A stretch of 64,000 nucleotides of DNA. It comes from Selaginella tamariscina. Taxonomy: Eukaryota > Streptophyta > Lycopodiopsida > Selaginellales > Selaginellaceae. Position numbers and translations under genes: made by a program. Shown piece after piece: positions 1-12,853 of the stretch. The stretch covers positions 319,348-383,347 of the forward strand of contig PUQB01000041.1 of NCBI GenBank assembly GCA_003024785.1, given 5' to 3'. How positions within the stretch are numbered: position 1 is the first letter of the stretch; each line of letters begins with the position of its first letter. The notes beneath the pieces are model-generated. The model saw only the letters and a program-made list of their open reading frames with translations, did not search any database and was not told where the DNA came from.

Positions 1-1040
1 CGCGGATTGATGCAGTTCTTGTGGTGGTTGACCGTTTCACCAAACAGGCTCATTTCCTACCATGTAACAAGACTGCTACAGGCAGACAACTGCTGAGTTG
101 GTGATCCGCGAAGTGTTCCGACACCATGGTCTTCCTGAGAGCATTGTTTCGATCGAGGTCCACAATTCATGTCCAAGTTTTGGCGAGAGCTTCTCCGGAA
201 GTCTACAGGTTAAAGCGGATCTTTCTTCAGGATATCACCCACAAACGATGGGCAGTCAGAACGCACAATTCAGACCTTGGAGCAATATCTTCGTTGCTTC
301 ATCAGTTACCAACAGGATAATTGGTTGGACCTTCTTCCTATGGCGGAGTTTGCCTACAACAACTCCATTCACGCATCTACAGGCCAGACACCTTTCTTTG
401 CTCTTACAGGCCACCATCCACGTTTTGATTTTGCTCCTCCTGCTTCTCCTTCTTCCGCTCCTGCAGTACAGGATCGTCTTCAGTATCTTCGGCAGGTACA
501 GGATGATCTCCAGGTTCACCTTCAGGAGGCACAGGAATGGTACAAGCATCATGCTGATGCTCACCGTCAGCCGGCACCTGCATACAAGATTGGTGATCTC
601 GTGTGGCTTATTCGTCGACACATTCGCACCAACAGGCCTTCTTCTAAGTTAGATTTTCAACAATTGGGCTCTTATAGGATCGTGACGGAGGTTAATCCTG
701 TAGCTTTCCGACTCGAGTTACCATCCACGGTGAAACTTCATCCTGTGTTTCACACCTCCTTGTTGGAGCCGTATCATCCTTCTTCTCTTCCTGGTCGTGC
801 TTCTTCTCCTCCCCTCCTGTGGTCATTACTGGTGAACCTGAGTACAAAGTTGCAGCCATCCTTAATTCTCGTCTTCATCGCCGCCAACTTCAATACTTGG
901 TGGATTGGAAAGGTTATTTGCCTACTGATCGCACTTGGGAACCTGCATCCAACTTACTCCATGCTTCTTCCAAAGTTGCTGCCTTCCATCGGCATTATCC
1001 TGCTAAACCAGGTCCTAAGACTCGTGAAACTCGTCCTTAG
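1..1040 (+). pseudogene. Chromovirus (Ty3/Gypsy) integrase C-terminal part with chromodomain, decayed
   Basis: This is the end of a retrotransposon pol gene that enters from the left edge. In different frames one reads the integrase core (VLVVVDRFTKQAHF near the start; HHGLPESIVS near 120-150; GYHPQT near 230), then EQYLRCFISYQQDNWLDLLP and AEFAYNNS (277-370), the GDLVWL-type segment near 590-610 and the LHPVFHTSLL segment near 735-765. A chromodomain follows at 820-1040 (YLVDWKGY and TWEPASNL). This order is diagnostic of Ty3/Gypsy chromoviruses, which insert cDNA and use the chromodomain for chromatin targeting. The frame changes at least three times (near 85, 150-280 and 780-820), and the region of the second catalytic Asp reads SIEVHN instead of the usual SDRG. 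No functional integrase is encoded. Confidence 0.93.
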
Positions 1041-2522
1041 GGAGGAGGTGCTGTCACAACCCGATACAGGATACAGGATTCCGGATACAGGATATAAGAT
1101 GCAGAATTTCGGATACAGGATACGGGTTACAGGATATGCCTACAGGATATTCCTACAGGATATACCTATAGGATATTCCTATAGGATATGCCTATAGGAT
1201 ATGCTACAGGATATGCTACAAGATATGCCTAGAGGATAAGGGACACTATTCTTAGCTCATGACTAGATTAGACTCATGACTAGATTAGCTTGGAGTTGTG
1301 AGCATAAAAGCTCCGACCTAATTGTTGTACAATCAGTTACTATCAACACCAGTCATTCTACGATCATTCTTGTCTTTGTCTTGTTCTTGTCTTGTCTTGC
1401 TCCTTTGCCTCCTGCTCTTGTCTCGCTCCTGGATCCTGTCCTGTTCCTATCTCACTCCTAGATCCAGTCCTATTTCTGTCTATTCCTGGATCCTGTCCTG
1501 CGCTTCCTATCTTGCTCTCGAATCCTATCTTGTTCCTGTCCTGCTCCTGGATCTTGTCCTACTCTTGATTCCTGAGTTCCTAGTTCATGTCCTGCTCCCT
1601 GTTCAGCTATCCTGTTCCAGTTCCTATCCAGCTCCTTGTCCTGCTATCCTGCTCCAATTCCTATCCAGCTCCTTGTCCAGCTATTCTGCTCCATTTCCTA
1701 TCCTGCTCCATTTCCTATCCTACTCCTTGTCATGCTATCCTGCTCCATTTCCTATCCTGCTCCTTATCCTGCTATCCTGTTCCAGTTCCTATCCTTTTCC
1801 TTGTCCTATTCCTGAGTTCCTATCCTTCTATCCCGCTCCGGTTCCTATCCTGCCCCTTGTCCTGCTCCTTGTTCTACTCCTGAGTTCTAAGTTCCTGCCC
1901 TACTCCTGTCCTGTTCCTGAGTCAAGCCTTCATGTTCTTGGAATCCTGCTCTCTTCCTGGTTCCTGGATCGTGGCTTGACAGGTTGAACAACCTAAGTTT
2001 GTTAGTAGGAGCCTTTCGTGAAGCACTCGCAAGGTTATGTACTTGGGATTATCCAAACCTAGCCTTAGGGAGTTTACTTAATAGAACACTCGTGTTCGCT
2101 TACGGTGCACACTTGTGTCTTCACTAAGTATTAGCCTTAGGTCTAGGGTATGACTTTAGTTGTGGTTCAGGGTACCTCTTATTGCCCTAAAGGGGTTGTA
2201 CTCCCGAATGAGGGTGATTCCTCAAGGGATAAGTGACGATGCTTTGGCTCTGTCATAGGGTATGTGTGAGACACATCTCCTTTGTGAGGTTAGGTATGAG
2301 TCTCTCTAGGTCTATTAGGACAGGATCCTAAAGTCTATTCGAGTTATCCTCTAGGGTTCAGGGATGGTCATTTTAAGGGACTTAAGATAGAATTCTGCCT
2401 AAGTCAAACGATTAGGGTTATCTTGGAAGACTTAGCATTGCTCACACAAGGTAATAACGCTGAATGGCCACTTAGTAGCCATGTGTTGCCACGTGTTAGC
2501 CCTTCGAGTTAAAACTCTAACA
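1041..2522 (+). mobile_element. Polypurine tract and probable 3' LTR of the chromovirus
   Basis: Directly after the pol stop codon lies a purine run (GGGAGGAGGTGC, about 1040-1051), then TGTCACAACCC at 1052, the usual polypurine tract / LTR start. A TATA-like GCATAAAAG lies near 1302. The proposed LTR ends at CTCTAACA (2522), giving about 1.47 kb. Its interior holds two low-complexity blocks: a GGATATGCCTACA-like minisatellite (about 1060-1240) and a pyrimidine-rich CCTGTCCTGCTCC-like block (about 1370-1960). From about 1983 to 2522 it resembles the right part of the retrotransposon LTRs at 49686-50347 and 55192-55855. The 5' LTR is outside the window, so the end is inferred from that similarity and from the TG...CA termini. 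Confidence 0.7.
1370..1960. repeat. Pyrimidine-rich CCTGTCCTGCTCC minisatellite inside the LTR
   Basis: About 590 bp of imperfect repeats built from TCCTGTCCTGCTCC, CCATTTCCTATCC and CCTGGATCC-like words, almost free of G runs on the plus strand. The long open frames across it are low-complexity artefacts rich in Ser, Leu, Pro and Tyr. Confidence 0.85.
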
Positions 2523-5500
2523 TAAAATCCTTATATGAGTCATACCTAATTTAATTGTATTTGATATTTACACCTCTTTCAAATTTTTTCTAGTTTATTC
2601 AAATTTTGTGTGTTTTGAATTTAAATATTTATTTAAATATAACTATAAAGTAACTATAGTAAGTACATAGGTTACCTTAATAAGTATAAGTAATTAAGGT
2701 TTATATAAAGATTAATCCTATAATTAGGATAATTTATATTTGATTTACGACAAATCTAAATATAAAAAGGATATATCTTTTACTTGTATATATAAACCTT
2801 AATTTGAATATAAAGGTTATCTCGAGTTATTGTATATTGTCTGGGTCCTTACACAACCAAATTAATTGTGTTTAAATTCATGTCTTAGAAATAATGCATC
2901 CAAATTTAAATTTCATAAAGTAAAATTTTATGCTTGAAAATATTTTAAAATTGTGAATATACTAGTTGTATTATGTAATTATTATTATTCTTTCATAGTT
3001 TGAATTTATTGAATATCGAAACCTTAGAAAAAGGATTACAGTGACCAATGGCTATAGCGCCAAGATTTAATAAGAATGTTAAATTAACATATAGAAGGGC
3101 ATCGTATTAATTTTTACAAAAGAATATATTTATACAAATATCTTTTATTATACGTGCTAAATTATTATATATATATCAAATATTTATATGGCTATTTTTT
3201 AGCACGTGTATGAAATATAGATTAAATATAAATGCTTTCGTATAATATACAGGATCGACAATATTTAAACATGCACGATGTTTGAGAAAATAACACCGTT
3301 GCATAACAAAAATTTCATTACGGATTAAGAATTACACATGACAGAAAAGAGTTATATATTTATGTATATAAAATATAAAATACTAAAATTAAATATTTAC
3401 TAACATATATATCAAAAATCAATGCTATCATAAGATCAAATATATATAAATATTACACAAAGTAATTTTAAGTGCGAGAAAATAAAATGATGCATAATTT
3501 TCTTTTATGTGGATTAAGAATTACACAAATGGATTAAAACAACCGGAAATAATATAATTAATGTTCCGATCGCCGGTTATATTATATATTGGAAAAACTT
3601 ATAATTGTGAATGTATAACTATAAATGTTACAAGCAGTTTGTATCACACGTACACAGGGCTGCTATAGGTGTGTGCATATATATATTCATAGTTAATGAT
3701 TTTGTTCGTGTGTTGTATGTGTATAAATGTTTGCTTCCATGTTATATACCGTGAAGATTCATATATCTGTATAACTAAGTGTTATAGATGGTTTATATAT
3801 ATATTTTATACTAGTACGTATATTATTTATAAATATTATATTATTAATATCTATAGTATACATTATTCGATATTGTATATAATAAACTATAATATACTAT
3901 AATAATATTAATTACAAAAGGATTTCATACTCCAAGTTTTAAAAACTGCAATTTTACCCTCAAATAATTCTATCAAACTTCATTAATTAAGTCAAAACAT
4001 GGTTTTAGCATCAACATTTAAATATAGAACCATTATAAATAAATAAAATAAAACAATCATATTTAAAATACTTTCATGTAATATTTTAATAATGTTTTAC
4101 CAATTTAAAAATATATTATTATTTTTGTTTGTGTCGAAATTAGAATTAAGTAGAATGAAGTTAATTCATTTAATTTATAGCAAACTGGAATAAAATAAAT
4201 AACTTTAAATATTTATGTGTTTCTTATTTAAATATAAGAAGTTATAAATTGAAGTGTCATGGTAAAAACTGCAATCTCAAACTTCCAGGGTACATATGCA
4301 AATAAGAAAAGTATCTTAGCTTCTCTTAAAGATATTACTTAATAAAACTCAATAATGAAAAATAGCATTTTTTCATAAATTTAAAATTCAGGTTTTAGAA
4401 TTGTGAATATACTATTTTTGTTAGGTAATTATATTTATTTTCTTCCATGGTTTTTGCATTTCTTAAATAATTCAATAATTACAAAAGAACCGTATATAAA
4501 ATGTTCTCTAACAAAATTTACATAATATTTAATACATCTAATGTGTATATAACAATATTGTATAATCATGTTTATATAACCAATAACCAAAAGAAAGTTA
4601 TTCTGATTTATATATTTCAATAACACAAGATGCTGTATAACCGATTATACGCGTGCGCTTGCATCGTGAGAGATTTTGATATGCACACCACGGCAGCAAT
4701 TTAATACCTCCATTATATGTTATATACATTGTACACCTCCATTTGATATATGTAGTATCTCTAGCTTATCTATATGCCACATTGTGTGGCTTGTTAACAC
4801 TAAGCTTTCAAACACACACACATACACACATATTGTATGTATAATTTAGGGTTGCGTGTTTGCGTTTCATGTGTAAAGTGTGTTAGATATATAAACTCAA
4901 ACACGCAGATTATATGTATGAGTGTTCTTGTTTGTGTTTAGCCAACGAACAGTCAGATATGTACGGATACACCATTATATACATACACATACATACATAC
5001 GTGGTGGCTTATTTTATAAATCTTATTTTTATTGTATATGTCATATGTGCATATCCTTACACACATTAATACCTAACTTTTATTTATGCTTGAATTATCT
5101 CGTTCGTTTCAATATAAATAATAACATTAACTTATATTTGATGATAAATAATCATTTTTATTAACATTTTTACAATGTGATGTAACATATTCTTGACTCG
5201 TAAATTAAGTTGTAAGAAGCTTTAGAAAAAGCTAAACAAAATGTAAAGCTTGATTATCAGAAATTGTAAATATTAAAAATGTTATCAAGTTGTATACTGA
5301 AATCAGAACTTTTTCTCATCTAAAAAATTCTGGTTTATAAATTTTTCTTCTTTATTTTATAACTCCTTGCTTAATTTTTCTCTCTTAGAATTTATATATA
5401 ATATAACACAAACACACTAGACATATACTGTAATATCTATGTCTATATAATGTGTATATAGGATATATATGTATGTATGTATATATATATATAATAAGAC

Positions 5501-6380
5501 ATACTTACAACATACAGATACACATACGTGCAACCAGCGTATAATATGTACACACACACACATACACACATACATCTTCATCTTAAAAGTAAAATATAAG
5601 AATATAAGCACATACTGTACATCAACATATATACCTACGTATACGATTGGTAGGTATGTATGTGCCCTTGAATATGGATGAAAACACCTACTATCTTTAT
5701 ACATTATACATACTTGCGTATACATATATATAACGTATGTATGTATTTATAAGTATCTACGTGACTTTCTATCGTGTCTGGATGCTTTATATTCTGAATT
5801 CAACACGGAGAAGATGAGATAAAATGGAATACAGTAGAGAGAGACATGATTAGATATTGTGCTGAAAAAGATTTAAATGATAAGTACCGGATTTCTATGT
5901 TTTAAGAGATTATTTTATGATATGTTTGTTTATGTTAACATGCTATGATATATTAAATAATTTTTTGTTAATTAAATCAACGCTCAAGTTGAGGCACTAT
6001 ATTTAAAAATTTAAGAATTAATTCTGATTTTTTTCAATATATGGTATATTTATATTAAATATATGTATACATATATATAATAAAATATGAATACTATATG
6101 AATATTTCGAAAATAATTTCGTGATATAGGGGTTATATATTACATGCACACGAGAGACAATTCAACGCCATCCCTTACAATGTTACCCGCGTCGTGAAAT
6201 TATATTCATATGATATTTCAATAAAAATCACATATACATTGTTATAAATCAAATATATATTGTTATACCCACTAATTTTAATTGTACACTGGGGAAATGA
6301 TGATTATGTAAACCTGTTAAACTAAGCAAAGAGACCATTTACATAACGCAAAATTGACCCTCTCATCTATCTGACTTTGA
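2523..6380. other. AT-rich intergenic DNA, partly duplicated flank of the sHSP copies
   Basis: No gene is supported. The first half is plain AT-rich sequence. From about 4430 to 5850 the sequence recurs in reverse orientation at about 9000-9240 and 22980-23620, and pieces recur in direct orientation near 14960-15150. It is therefore part of the duplicated block that carries the small-HSP copies. Open frames here are (TATA)n and (CA)n translations such as strings of Tyr, Ile and Thr. Confidence 0.7.
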
Positions 6381-6416
6381 CATGTTTGACTCAAAATTGA
6401 CTACGTTTGACTCGAC

Positions 6417-6894
6417 TCACTCTACATCGATGGGCTTGACCTGTTCAGAAGCCTTGCTCTGCACCTTGGGAACAGTCACGGTAAGCACACCATTCTCGAC
6501 CTTGGCTGCAATATTCTCAATCTGCGAGTCCTCAGGAAGCCTCATCCTCCTCATGAAGCTGCCATGTGCACGCTCCACACGGTGCCACTTGTCACTCTCC
6601 TGTCTCTCTTCCTTCTTTCTCTCTCCGCTTATGTGCAGCACCCTGTTGTCCTCCACTGGATCTTGATTTCATCCTTGCTTAACCCCGGGAACATCCGCCT
6701 TGAGCACGTGAGCTTCCGGAGTCTCACACCAATCAATGCGCGTGTTTGCCACTGCACTCACCTCTCTTGCCAGCTGCCTCGAGCGGTCATCAGAGCCCCA
6801 ATGCAAGTGCAGATTGGGAAGCCGACCACGGATCGGGAAACCCTAGCTCAGACCCAAATCCCGTCTGCCTCCCAAAGAACGGTGTCAATGCCAT
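6417..6894 (-). pseudogene. Class I small heat-shock protein pseudogene, copy A
   Basis: On the minus strand the copy starts at ATG 6894 (MALTPFFGRQ) and ends at TGA 6417-6419. The C-terminal 79 codons (6417-6656) are intact and match the alpha-crystallin domain of the intact paralogue at 19745-20257 almost residue for residue, ending KPIDVE. Upstream, the frame is lost three times relative to that paralogue: a 2-base loss near 6790, an extra G in the CCCGGGG run near 6686, and a lost G near 6664. The N-terminal arm is also shorter. The functional family are cytosolic ATP-independent chaperones that bind unfolding proteins during heat stress. Heat-shock elements remain upstream at 7036-7190, so the copy could still be transcribed, but it cannot make the full protein. 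Confidence 0.9.
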
Positions 6895-7035
6895 TCGAAA
6901 TAGCCTGCCGAATTACAGAAAACTCAAGAAGATTTTGAAGAAGAACGAGTAGATTACAAAGAAAGAACACTGCAAGAAGAAACTCTGATGGATTCTGTGG
7001 GTTCTGATGGATTATTTAAATTGTGAACGGCGGGA

Positions 7036-7190
7036 TTCTAGAAGTCCCTGGTGCATTCTTCCTTGCCAGCTGGCAATGTAAGGATTTTACACGTCATTCT
7101 AGTTGGACAACGGATTATTCTAGAATTTTCTGGAGGACGCTAAAGGATATTCTAGAATCTTTTGGAGGGATTACTCTAGAATCTTCTTGA
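7036..7190 (-). promoter_or_regulatory. Heat-shock elements upstream of sHSP copy A
   Basis: TTCTAGAA at 7036-7043, a three-unit TTCtaGAAttTTC at 7118-7130, TTCTAGAA at 7150-7157, and GAAtcTTCttGA at 7179-7190. These match the inverted nGAAn / nTTCn units bound by heat-shock factor trimers. They lie about 140-300 bp upstream of the copy A start, at positions equivalent to the elements of the other copies. Confidence 0.8.
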
Positions 7191-7199
7191 CCTTTTAAT

Positions 7200-7976
7200 A
7201 TTTAATACATCTACAATGTTATATAATCATATAAAGAAGTTATTTTGATTTATATATTTCGATAATACAAAATGCTAAGACCGATTATACGCGTGCGCCT
7301 GCTTGTGTGAGTTGTAAACATCGTGACAGACCTTGTTTAAATACCTCGTTATATGTTAACAGTTACGTTAATACAAATGTTACCATTTGATGTATGTATA
7401 ATGTGATCTATATATATTTGTATCTATATATGGCTACATACGTGCCACTACGCTTTTAAACTCATATGTATGTGTGTGTGTATAATTTATTTTCATGCGA
7501 AAGTGAAACTCAAACACGCACACAGACACTTAAATTATGCAGATTATATGTATGAGTTTCTTGTTTGTGTTTAGCCAACGAACAGTGAATACAGATATGT
7601 ACGCATATACATACACATACATATAATGTAAGTTAATGTGTGTGCGTATGTTATTTTTAAAATCTTTCAGTTTTTAGATTTTTATTATAATATATGTCAT
7701 ACTTACACATATTAATATCTACATTTTATGTATCCTTTAATGGTCTCGGTCGTTTCAATATAAATAATATTTGTACTGGAAAGGTCTGTTCTAAGAAGTT
7801 TTAGAAAAGTTAAACAAAATGTAAATCTAGAAGAAAATGCAAATATTATAAATGTTCTCAAAGTGCAATTAGAAATTTCTCTCTTTAAAACTTTGGTAAT
7901 CAAGCAGAAATTTAAATTTTCTTTATAAATCAATTTTCCTTTTTTAAAAAAACTAGTGTGTGTGTGTGTCTATATA

Positions 7977-8068
<92 letters not shown>

Positions 8069-9030
8069 AAACAGACTTTATGCATGTGCATACGTTCGGT
8101 TATATGTAGGTGTATCTATGTATATGATACACATACCTCACGTACCATTAATTCGTCGCAGTGTTTATTAGGAATTACATAATATCTTGATTAATTTTCT
8201 TAAACTTTAAACATTGTATTCAAAGTCATTAGTGATCTTACGCTTCAATTAATCAATTAATTTCACATGTTGTTCTTATTAACTTAGAACATATAGTTCT
8301 TCTTGAACATGTGTATGTGTGTGAGAGGGAGAGTGTGTGTATATGATGCATGTACAACAATAAGCCTTTGAAATACACACACTTACACACACACACAGCC
8401 TTTTCTTCATGAATACATTGCAGGAACGAACACATGGAACGATTTCGAGCTCAGTGTCTACAGTCACAGTGTGGCATAAGTGCAGTACATTATATTATAT
8501 TAACATACAAACACACACACACACATGTAATGTATTATCGATCTAGAAGAGTTCAACACACAGATGGGATAAAAAGGAGAGAGATTAGATATTGTGTTGA
8601 AAAAGATTTAAATTATTCAGTTTATTATAATATGTTCGATTAATATGTTTTTAGATATTTCTAACAATGTTTCATTTTTATTTAAGCTATTCCAATATTC
8701 ACTTTCTAAAAAGTTATTGAACTACTGTTCTTATTTTATTTATTATGAAACACTTGGTTTGTTTTCTCTAGATGGTATAAGATAATAAATATCCTTTTTA
8801 TTATTTATAATTTATAACTAAAGTAGCACACATGTATATGTATATACAAACTCTTTCTCACATTGTTTATTGAAACTTAAATATTATCTGATAAATGATG
8901 TATATATGCTTGTATGCTGTCTAAAATGAAACAATTAATTTGAATACATATTCAGTTTGACTTTAGAAACTCTCTCTCTCACACACTTTATTTATTATAT
9001 TATATATTATATATATATATATATATATAT

Positions 9031-9067
<37 letters not shown>

Positions 9068-9240
9068 GGTACTAACGTAAACTTTAACACATATTAACGT
9101 ACTGTTAACATATAACGAAATGCTGCGCATCAAAATCTATCACGACGTTTACAGGCGCGCGCGTATAATCGGTTATATAAATCAAAATAACTTTCTTTTT
9201 GGTTATCATATATATGGTTAATTATACTTTATATGATTAT
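7200..9240. repeat. Duplicated AT-rich flank between divergent sHSP copies, with long (AT)n
   Basis: The segment between the heads of copies A and B has no gene. It contains an (AT)n tract at about 7979-8058, another at about 9000-9066, and (GT)n/(CA)n runs. Blocks such as 7250-7400 recur in reverse orientation at about 21340-21490. The block 8205-8345 recurs directly at 14125-14250 and in reverse at 11455-11520. It is duplicated spacer DNA. Confidence 0.75.
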
Positions 9241-9267
9241 ACATCAAATACATAATGGTCCAGGCAA

Positions 9268-9380
9268 TTCTAGAATAATCCCTTATCCACGTTAGCACAA
9301 TAGAATGACGTGTAAAATCCTAACACTGCCAGCTGGCATGGAAGAATGCACCAGGAACTTCTAGAATCCCGCCGATCACT
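9268..9380 (+). promoter_or_regulatory. Remnant heat-shock elements upstream of sHSP copy B
   Basis: TTCTAGAA occurs at 9268-9275 and 9359-9366, at the same distances from the start codon as in the intact copy. The TATA-like sequence of the intact copy (TATTTAAATA) is altered here to TATTTTAAAA. Confidence 0.65.
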
Positions 9381-9490
9381 ATTTTAAAAATGCATCGGAA
9401 CCAAAAAATCGATCAGATTTCGTTCTTCGTAATCTACTTGTTCTTCTTCAAAATATTTTCCAATTTCTGTAATTCAGCAGGCTATTTCGA

Positions 9491-9965
9491 ATGGCATTGA
9501 CACCGTTCTTTGGGAGGCAGAGGGATTTTCCGATCCCTTCTTTGGGTCTGAGTCGGATCCCTTCCAATCTGCACTTGCAAATTGGGGCTCTGATGACCGA
9601 TCGAGGCAGCTGGCAGGAGAGGTGAGTGCAGTGGCAAACACGCGCATTGATTGGTGTGAGACTCCGGAAGCTCACGTGCTCAAGGCGGAGTTCCCGGGCT
9701 AAGCAAGGATGAGATCAAGATCCAGGTGGAGGACAACAGGGTGCTGTTCATAAGCGGAGAGAGAAAGAAGGAAGAGAGGCAGGAGTGTGATAAGTGGCAC
9801 CATGTGGAGCGTGCACATGGCAGCTTCATGAGGAGGTTGAGGCTTTCTGAGGACTCACAGATTGAGAATATTGCAGCCAAGGTTGAGAATGGGGTGCTTA
9901 CCGTGACTGTTCCCAAGGTGCAGAGCAAGGCTTCTGAGCAGATCAAGCCCATCGATGTACAGTGA
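9491..9965 (+). pseudogene. Class I small heat-shock protein pseudogene, copy B
   Basis: Starts at ATG 9491 (MALTPFFGRQ) and ends at TGA 9963-9965. Relative to the intact paralogue it lacks one T just after the GRQ codons (near 9521), about 30 bp of the N-terminal arm, and one T in the segment before CCCGGGC (near 9687), where TAA then appears in the original phase. Only the last 79 codons (about 9726-9965) are an intact alpha-crystallin domain, ending KPIDVQ. The 3' flank (GAGTCGAGTCAAA, then AGTCAA and GGTCAA motifs) is shared with the other copies. Family role: class I cytosolic chaperone. This copy would give at most an N-terminally truncated protein. Confidence 0.9.
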
Positions 9966-11600
9966 GTCGAGTCAAACGTAGTCAATTTTAAGTCAAACAT
10001 GGTCAACTTGGGTGGGCATTATGTAAATGGTTCTCTTTGCTTAGTTTAACCGAGTTTCTGATTTAAATAATCATCTTGTCCCCGCGAACAGCCTATTTTA
10101 TAAATTTGCATGTTGAATGTATATGTTTTTTAAACAATGTATATTTGATTTTAAATATATATCTTCTCCACTGCGCGCACACGTCTCTTTAATTAATTTC
10201 TTTTAATTAATGAATAATATAAATCAGTTAATATTAAATATTATTTTAATACAACGTATTATAATCATGAAAATATATCAAAAGATATGAGATTAAATAT
10301 ATTTTTAAAATATCATCATGAATAAATTAGTTTTATTAACTCAAGAGTCAAAACAACAAACAATGAATATTTTAACATATGTGCATGTATATATACAAAA
10401 CAAGTAATATTACCATGATTTTAATGCGTTACATGAATAATATAAATTGTTGAGTATGTGATTATTTTAAGGGGGAATTTCTATGTTACAATTTAATATT
10501 ATTTTAAGGCAGTAATAAAATTATATGACAATGATCAATTCTGTATTTTATTTCCAGAAAATAAGAGGAAATTAAGCACACACACACACATATATATATT
10601 ACAATGTAATGTAATCTATTAAAACCATAGTATACACAAAGAAATCAATACACACACGCACACATACTGATACGACAATATATGACTTATATTGAGCAAT
10701 ATATGATATAGTTTAGCATATAGAAATAATTCTCAGTGGTATATATATTTTATATATACTAATTTATACTGTTTAATATAGTATAGTGAGCTTGCATCCA
10801 TTTTTATGTAAAGTGAAAACTATGACATGTTCACAAAACGGTTATATATTTAGAGTATGGAGATCGTTGGATTCTCTCTCTCATATGTTCTCCTTGCCCT
10901 CTTGGAAATCCAAAAATTTATCTTCAAAATTACTATAATAAATTAATTTTATATGAAATAACGAAAATGTATACATTAATAAATTCATATTGCATAATGT
11001 ATATATAATAGAATATATATGACACAAACTGATCTTTAACATTTGCAAAGAGCATATGTTGAAAAAAATCAGGGTTAAATAATTTATTATATTTTTAAAA
11101 TTATTTAATACAGTACCTCAGCTCCAAGGTTGTTAATGTGATTTAATTAAGAAATTTATTTAATTTAATATATATAGACATACTCGTCATATATACGAAA
11201 ATATCATAAAATAATCTAAGGGAAAATATACATATTCTGTGCAATAAACTGCTGCTTAAATAACAGAAATTTATGAGGTGATTTTGAATAATATATGTAC
11301 TTCATAATACACATGGTATGTAATACGTGTGTGGTCTATAGTGTGGCATATGCGTTCACACTTATTGCATATTCTGATGTTCTCTATCTCTCTTGTGTAC
11401 ACATCATATACACTCTTGTTCAAGAAGAATAAATATGGATATATATATAATAAGAACAATATATGAAATTAATTAATTGAAGCGTAAAATCACTGATGAC
11501 TTTGAATACAATGTTTAAATTAAACAAAAAAAAACCATTAGTTAAAGAATAATAAACATTGCGGCGACGTGAGTAGTATACAATCTACATATATCCGAAC
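9966..11600. other. AT-rich duplicated 3' flank of sHSP copy B
   Basis: No coding region is supported. The stretch consists of the shared sHSP 3' flank followed by AT-rich DNA. Pieces (for example about 10300-10700) recur with small changes at about 11900-12200 and 22600-22990, showing repeated duplication of the same downstream DNA. Confidence 0.65.
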
Positions 11601-11609
11601 GTATGCCTA

Positions 11610-12480
11610 TGAGTTGAGTCAAATCTAGTCAACTCAGTCAGATATGGTCAACTTGGATAGTCGTCATTTCCCACGAACGAAATTATGCATATGCGTGCAT
11701 GTTTTTTAACGATATAAAAATTAGCGGATATAACAATGTATATTTGATTTCGATTCAAATATTAATATATGTCTTCTCTACCGCGGGCCCGACGTATGTT
11801 TAATTAATATTTTATAATTAATGAATAACATAAATCATCTAACATAAACATATTATTTTAACTAATACAACATATCAAGATATGAGATTAATATATAATA
11901 TAAGTTTAAAATATGATCATGAATAAATTAGTTTTATTAACTCGTATTCATATATGCACGCGTATGTACATTATCAAAGTAAAACAATTAATATTAATGT
12001 GTTACATGAATAATATAAATTGTTGAGTATGTGAAAATTTAAATGTTACAATTTACTATAACTTTAAGCATTTTATTTCCGAAATTAAGCATATATATAT
12101 CACAATATAATGTAGTTTATTAAGATTACCAGTATATATACACAAAGAAATCAATACAGACACATACTGATATGACAATATATGAGTTATATTGAACAAT
12201 AAATGATTATCTCAGTGACGTATATTTTTGTATATATTAATTTGAACACTGTTTAATATAAAAGTAGTGAGTTTTCAGAGTAATAAAAGCGTATGCAATA
12301 TGAAATTTATGAATGTATACATATGCGTTAATATATTGATAAAAAGATCAGGATTAAATAATTTAATTATTTGTTTTAAAATTCTAAATATAGTGCACAA
12401 CTTCAGGATTGCTCCTGTACGAAAATATCATACAATAATCTCAAGAAAAAAAATACATATTCTGTGCGCGTAAATTTTCT
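11610..12480 (+). repeat. Fifth sHSP-unit flank copy without any coding sequence
   Basis: Position 11613 begins with the sHSP 3'-flank motif (GAGTCAAATCTAGTCAACTC, then GGTCAACTTGG) and continues with CATTTCCCACGAACGAAATT, matching the DNA just after the stop codon of the intact gene (20257-20400). No small-HSP codons precede it. It is a downstream fragment of one more duplicated unit. Confidence 0.7.
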
Positions 12481-12821
12481 TAAGTACTTTTGTTTTATTT
12501 TAAAATTTTAAAGATATTTTATTCTTAAAATTTATATCTTTTAATACATATATATGTCTGTGCGTGTGTGTGCATGTATGTATAATTCAGGGTTGCGCGT
12601 GTGTGTAAGTTTTTCTGATATAGTCATATCGCACACGTCTGCACGAGCTTCATATGCATCGTTGAATAAATGTATAAATACACACACGTGTGCGTGTATA
12701 TCTAACATTGAGCTTGTTTTGTTACATATTTGTTTGCATTTGTTGAGATATATAAGGCATGTCGTTCTCTAGAGACATGCTATATTGCATGTCTTACAAC
12801 CTTATGTGTCTTTATATATAG

Positions 12822-12853
<32 letters not shown>

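Noticed and set aside
1322..1987. 221-residue open frame in the pyrimidine-rich block
   Set aside because: Low-complexity Ser/Leu/Pro/Tyr sequence from a minisatellite inside an LTR.
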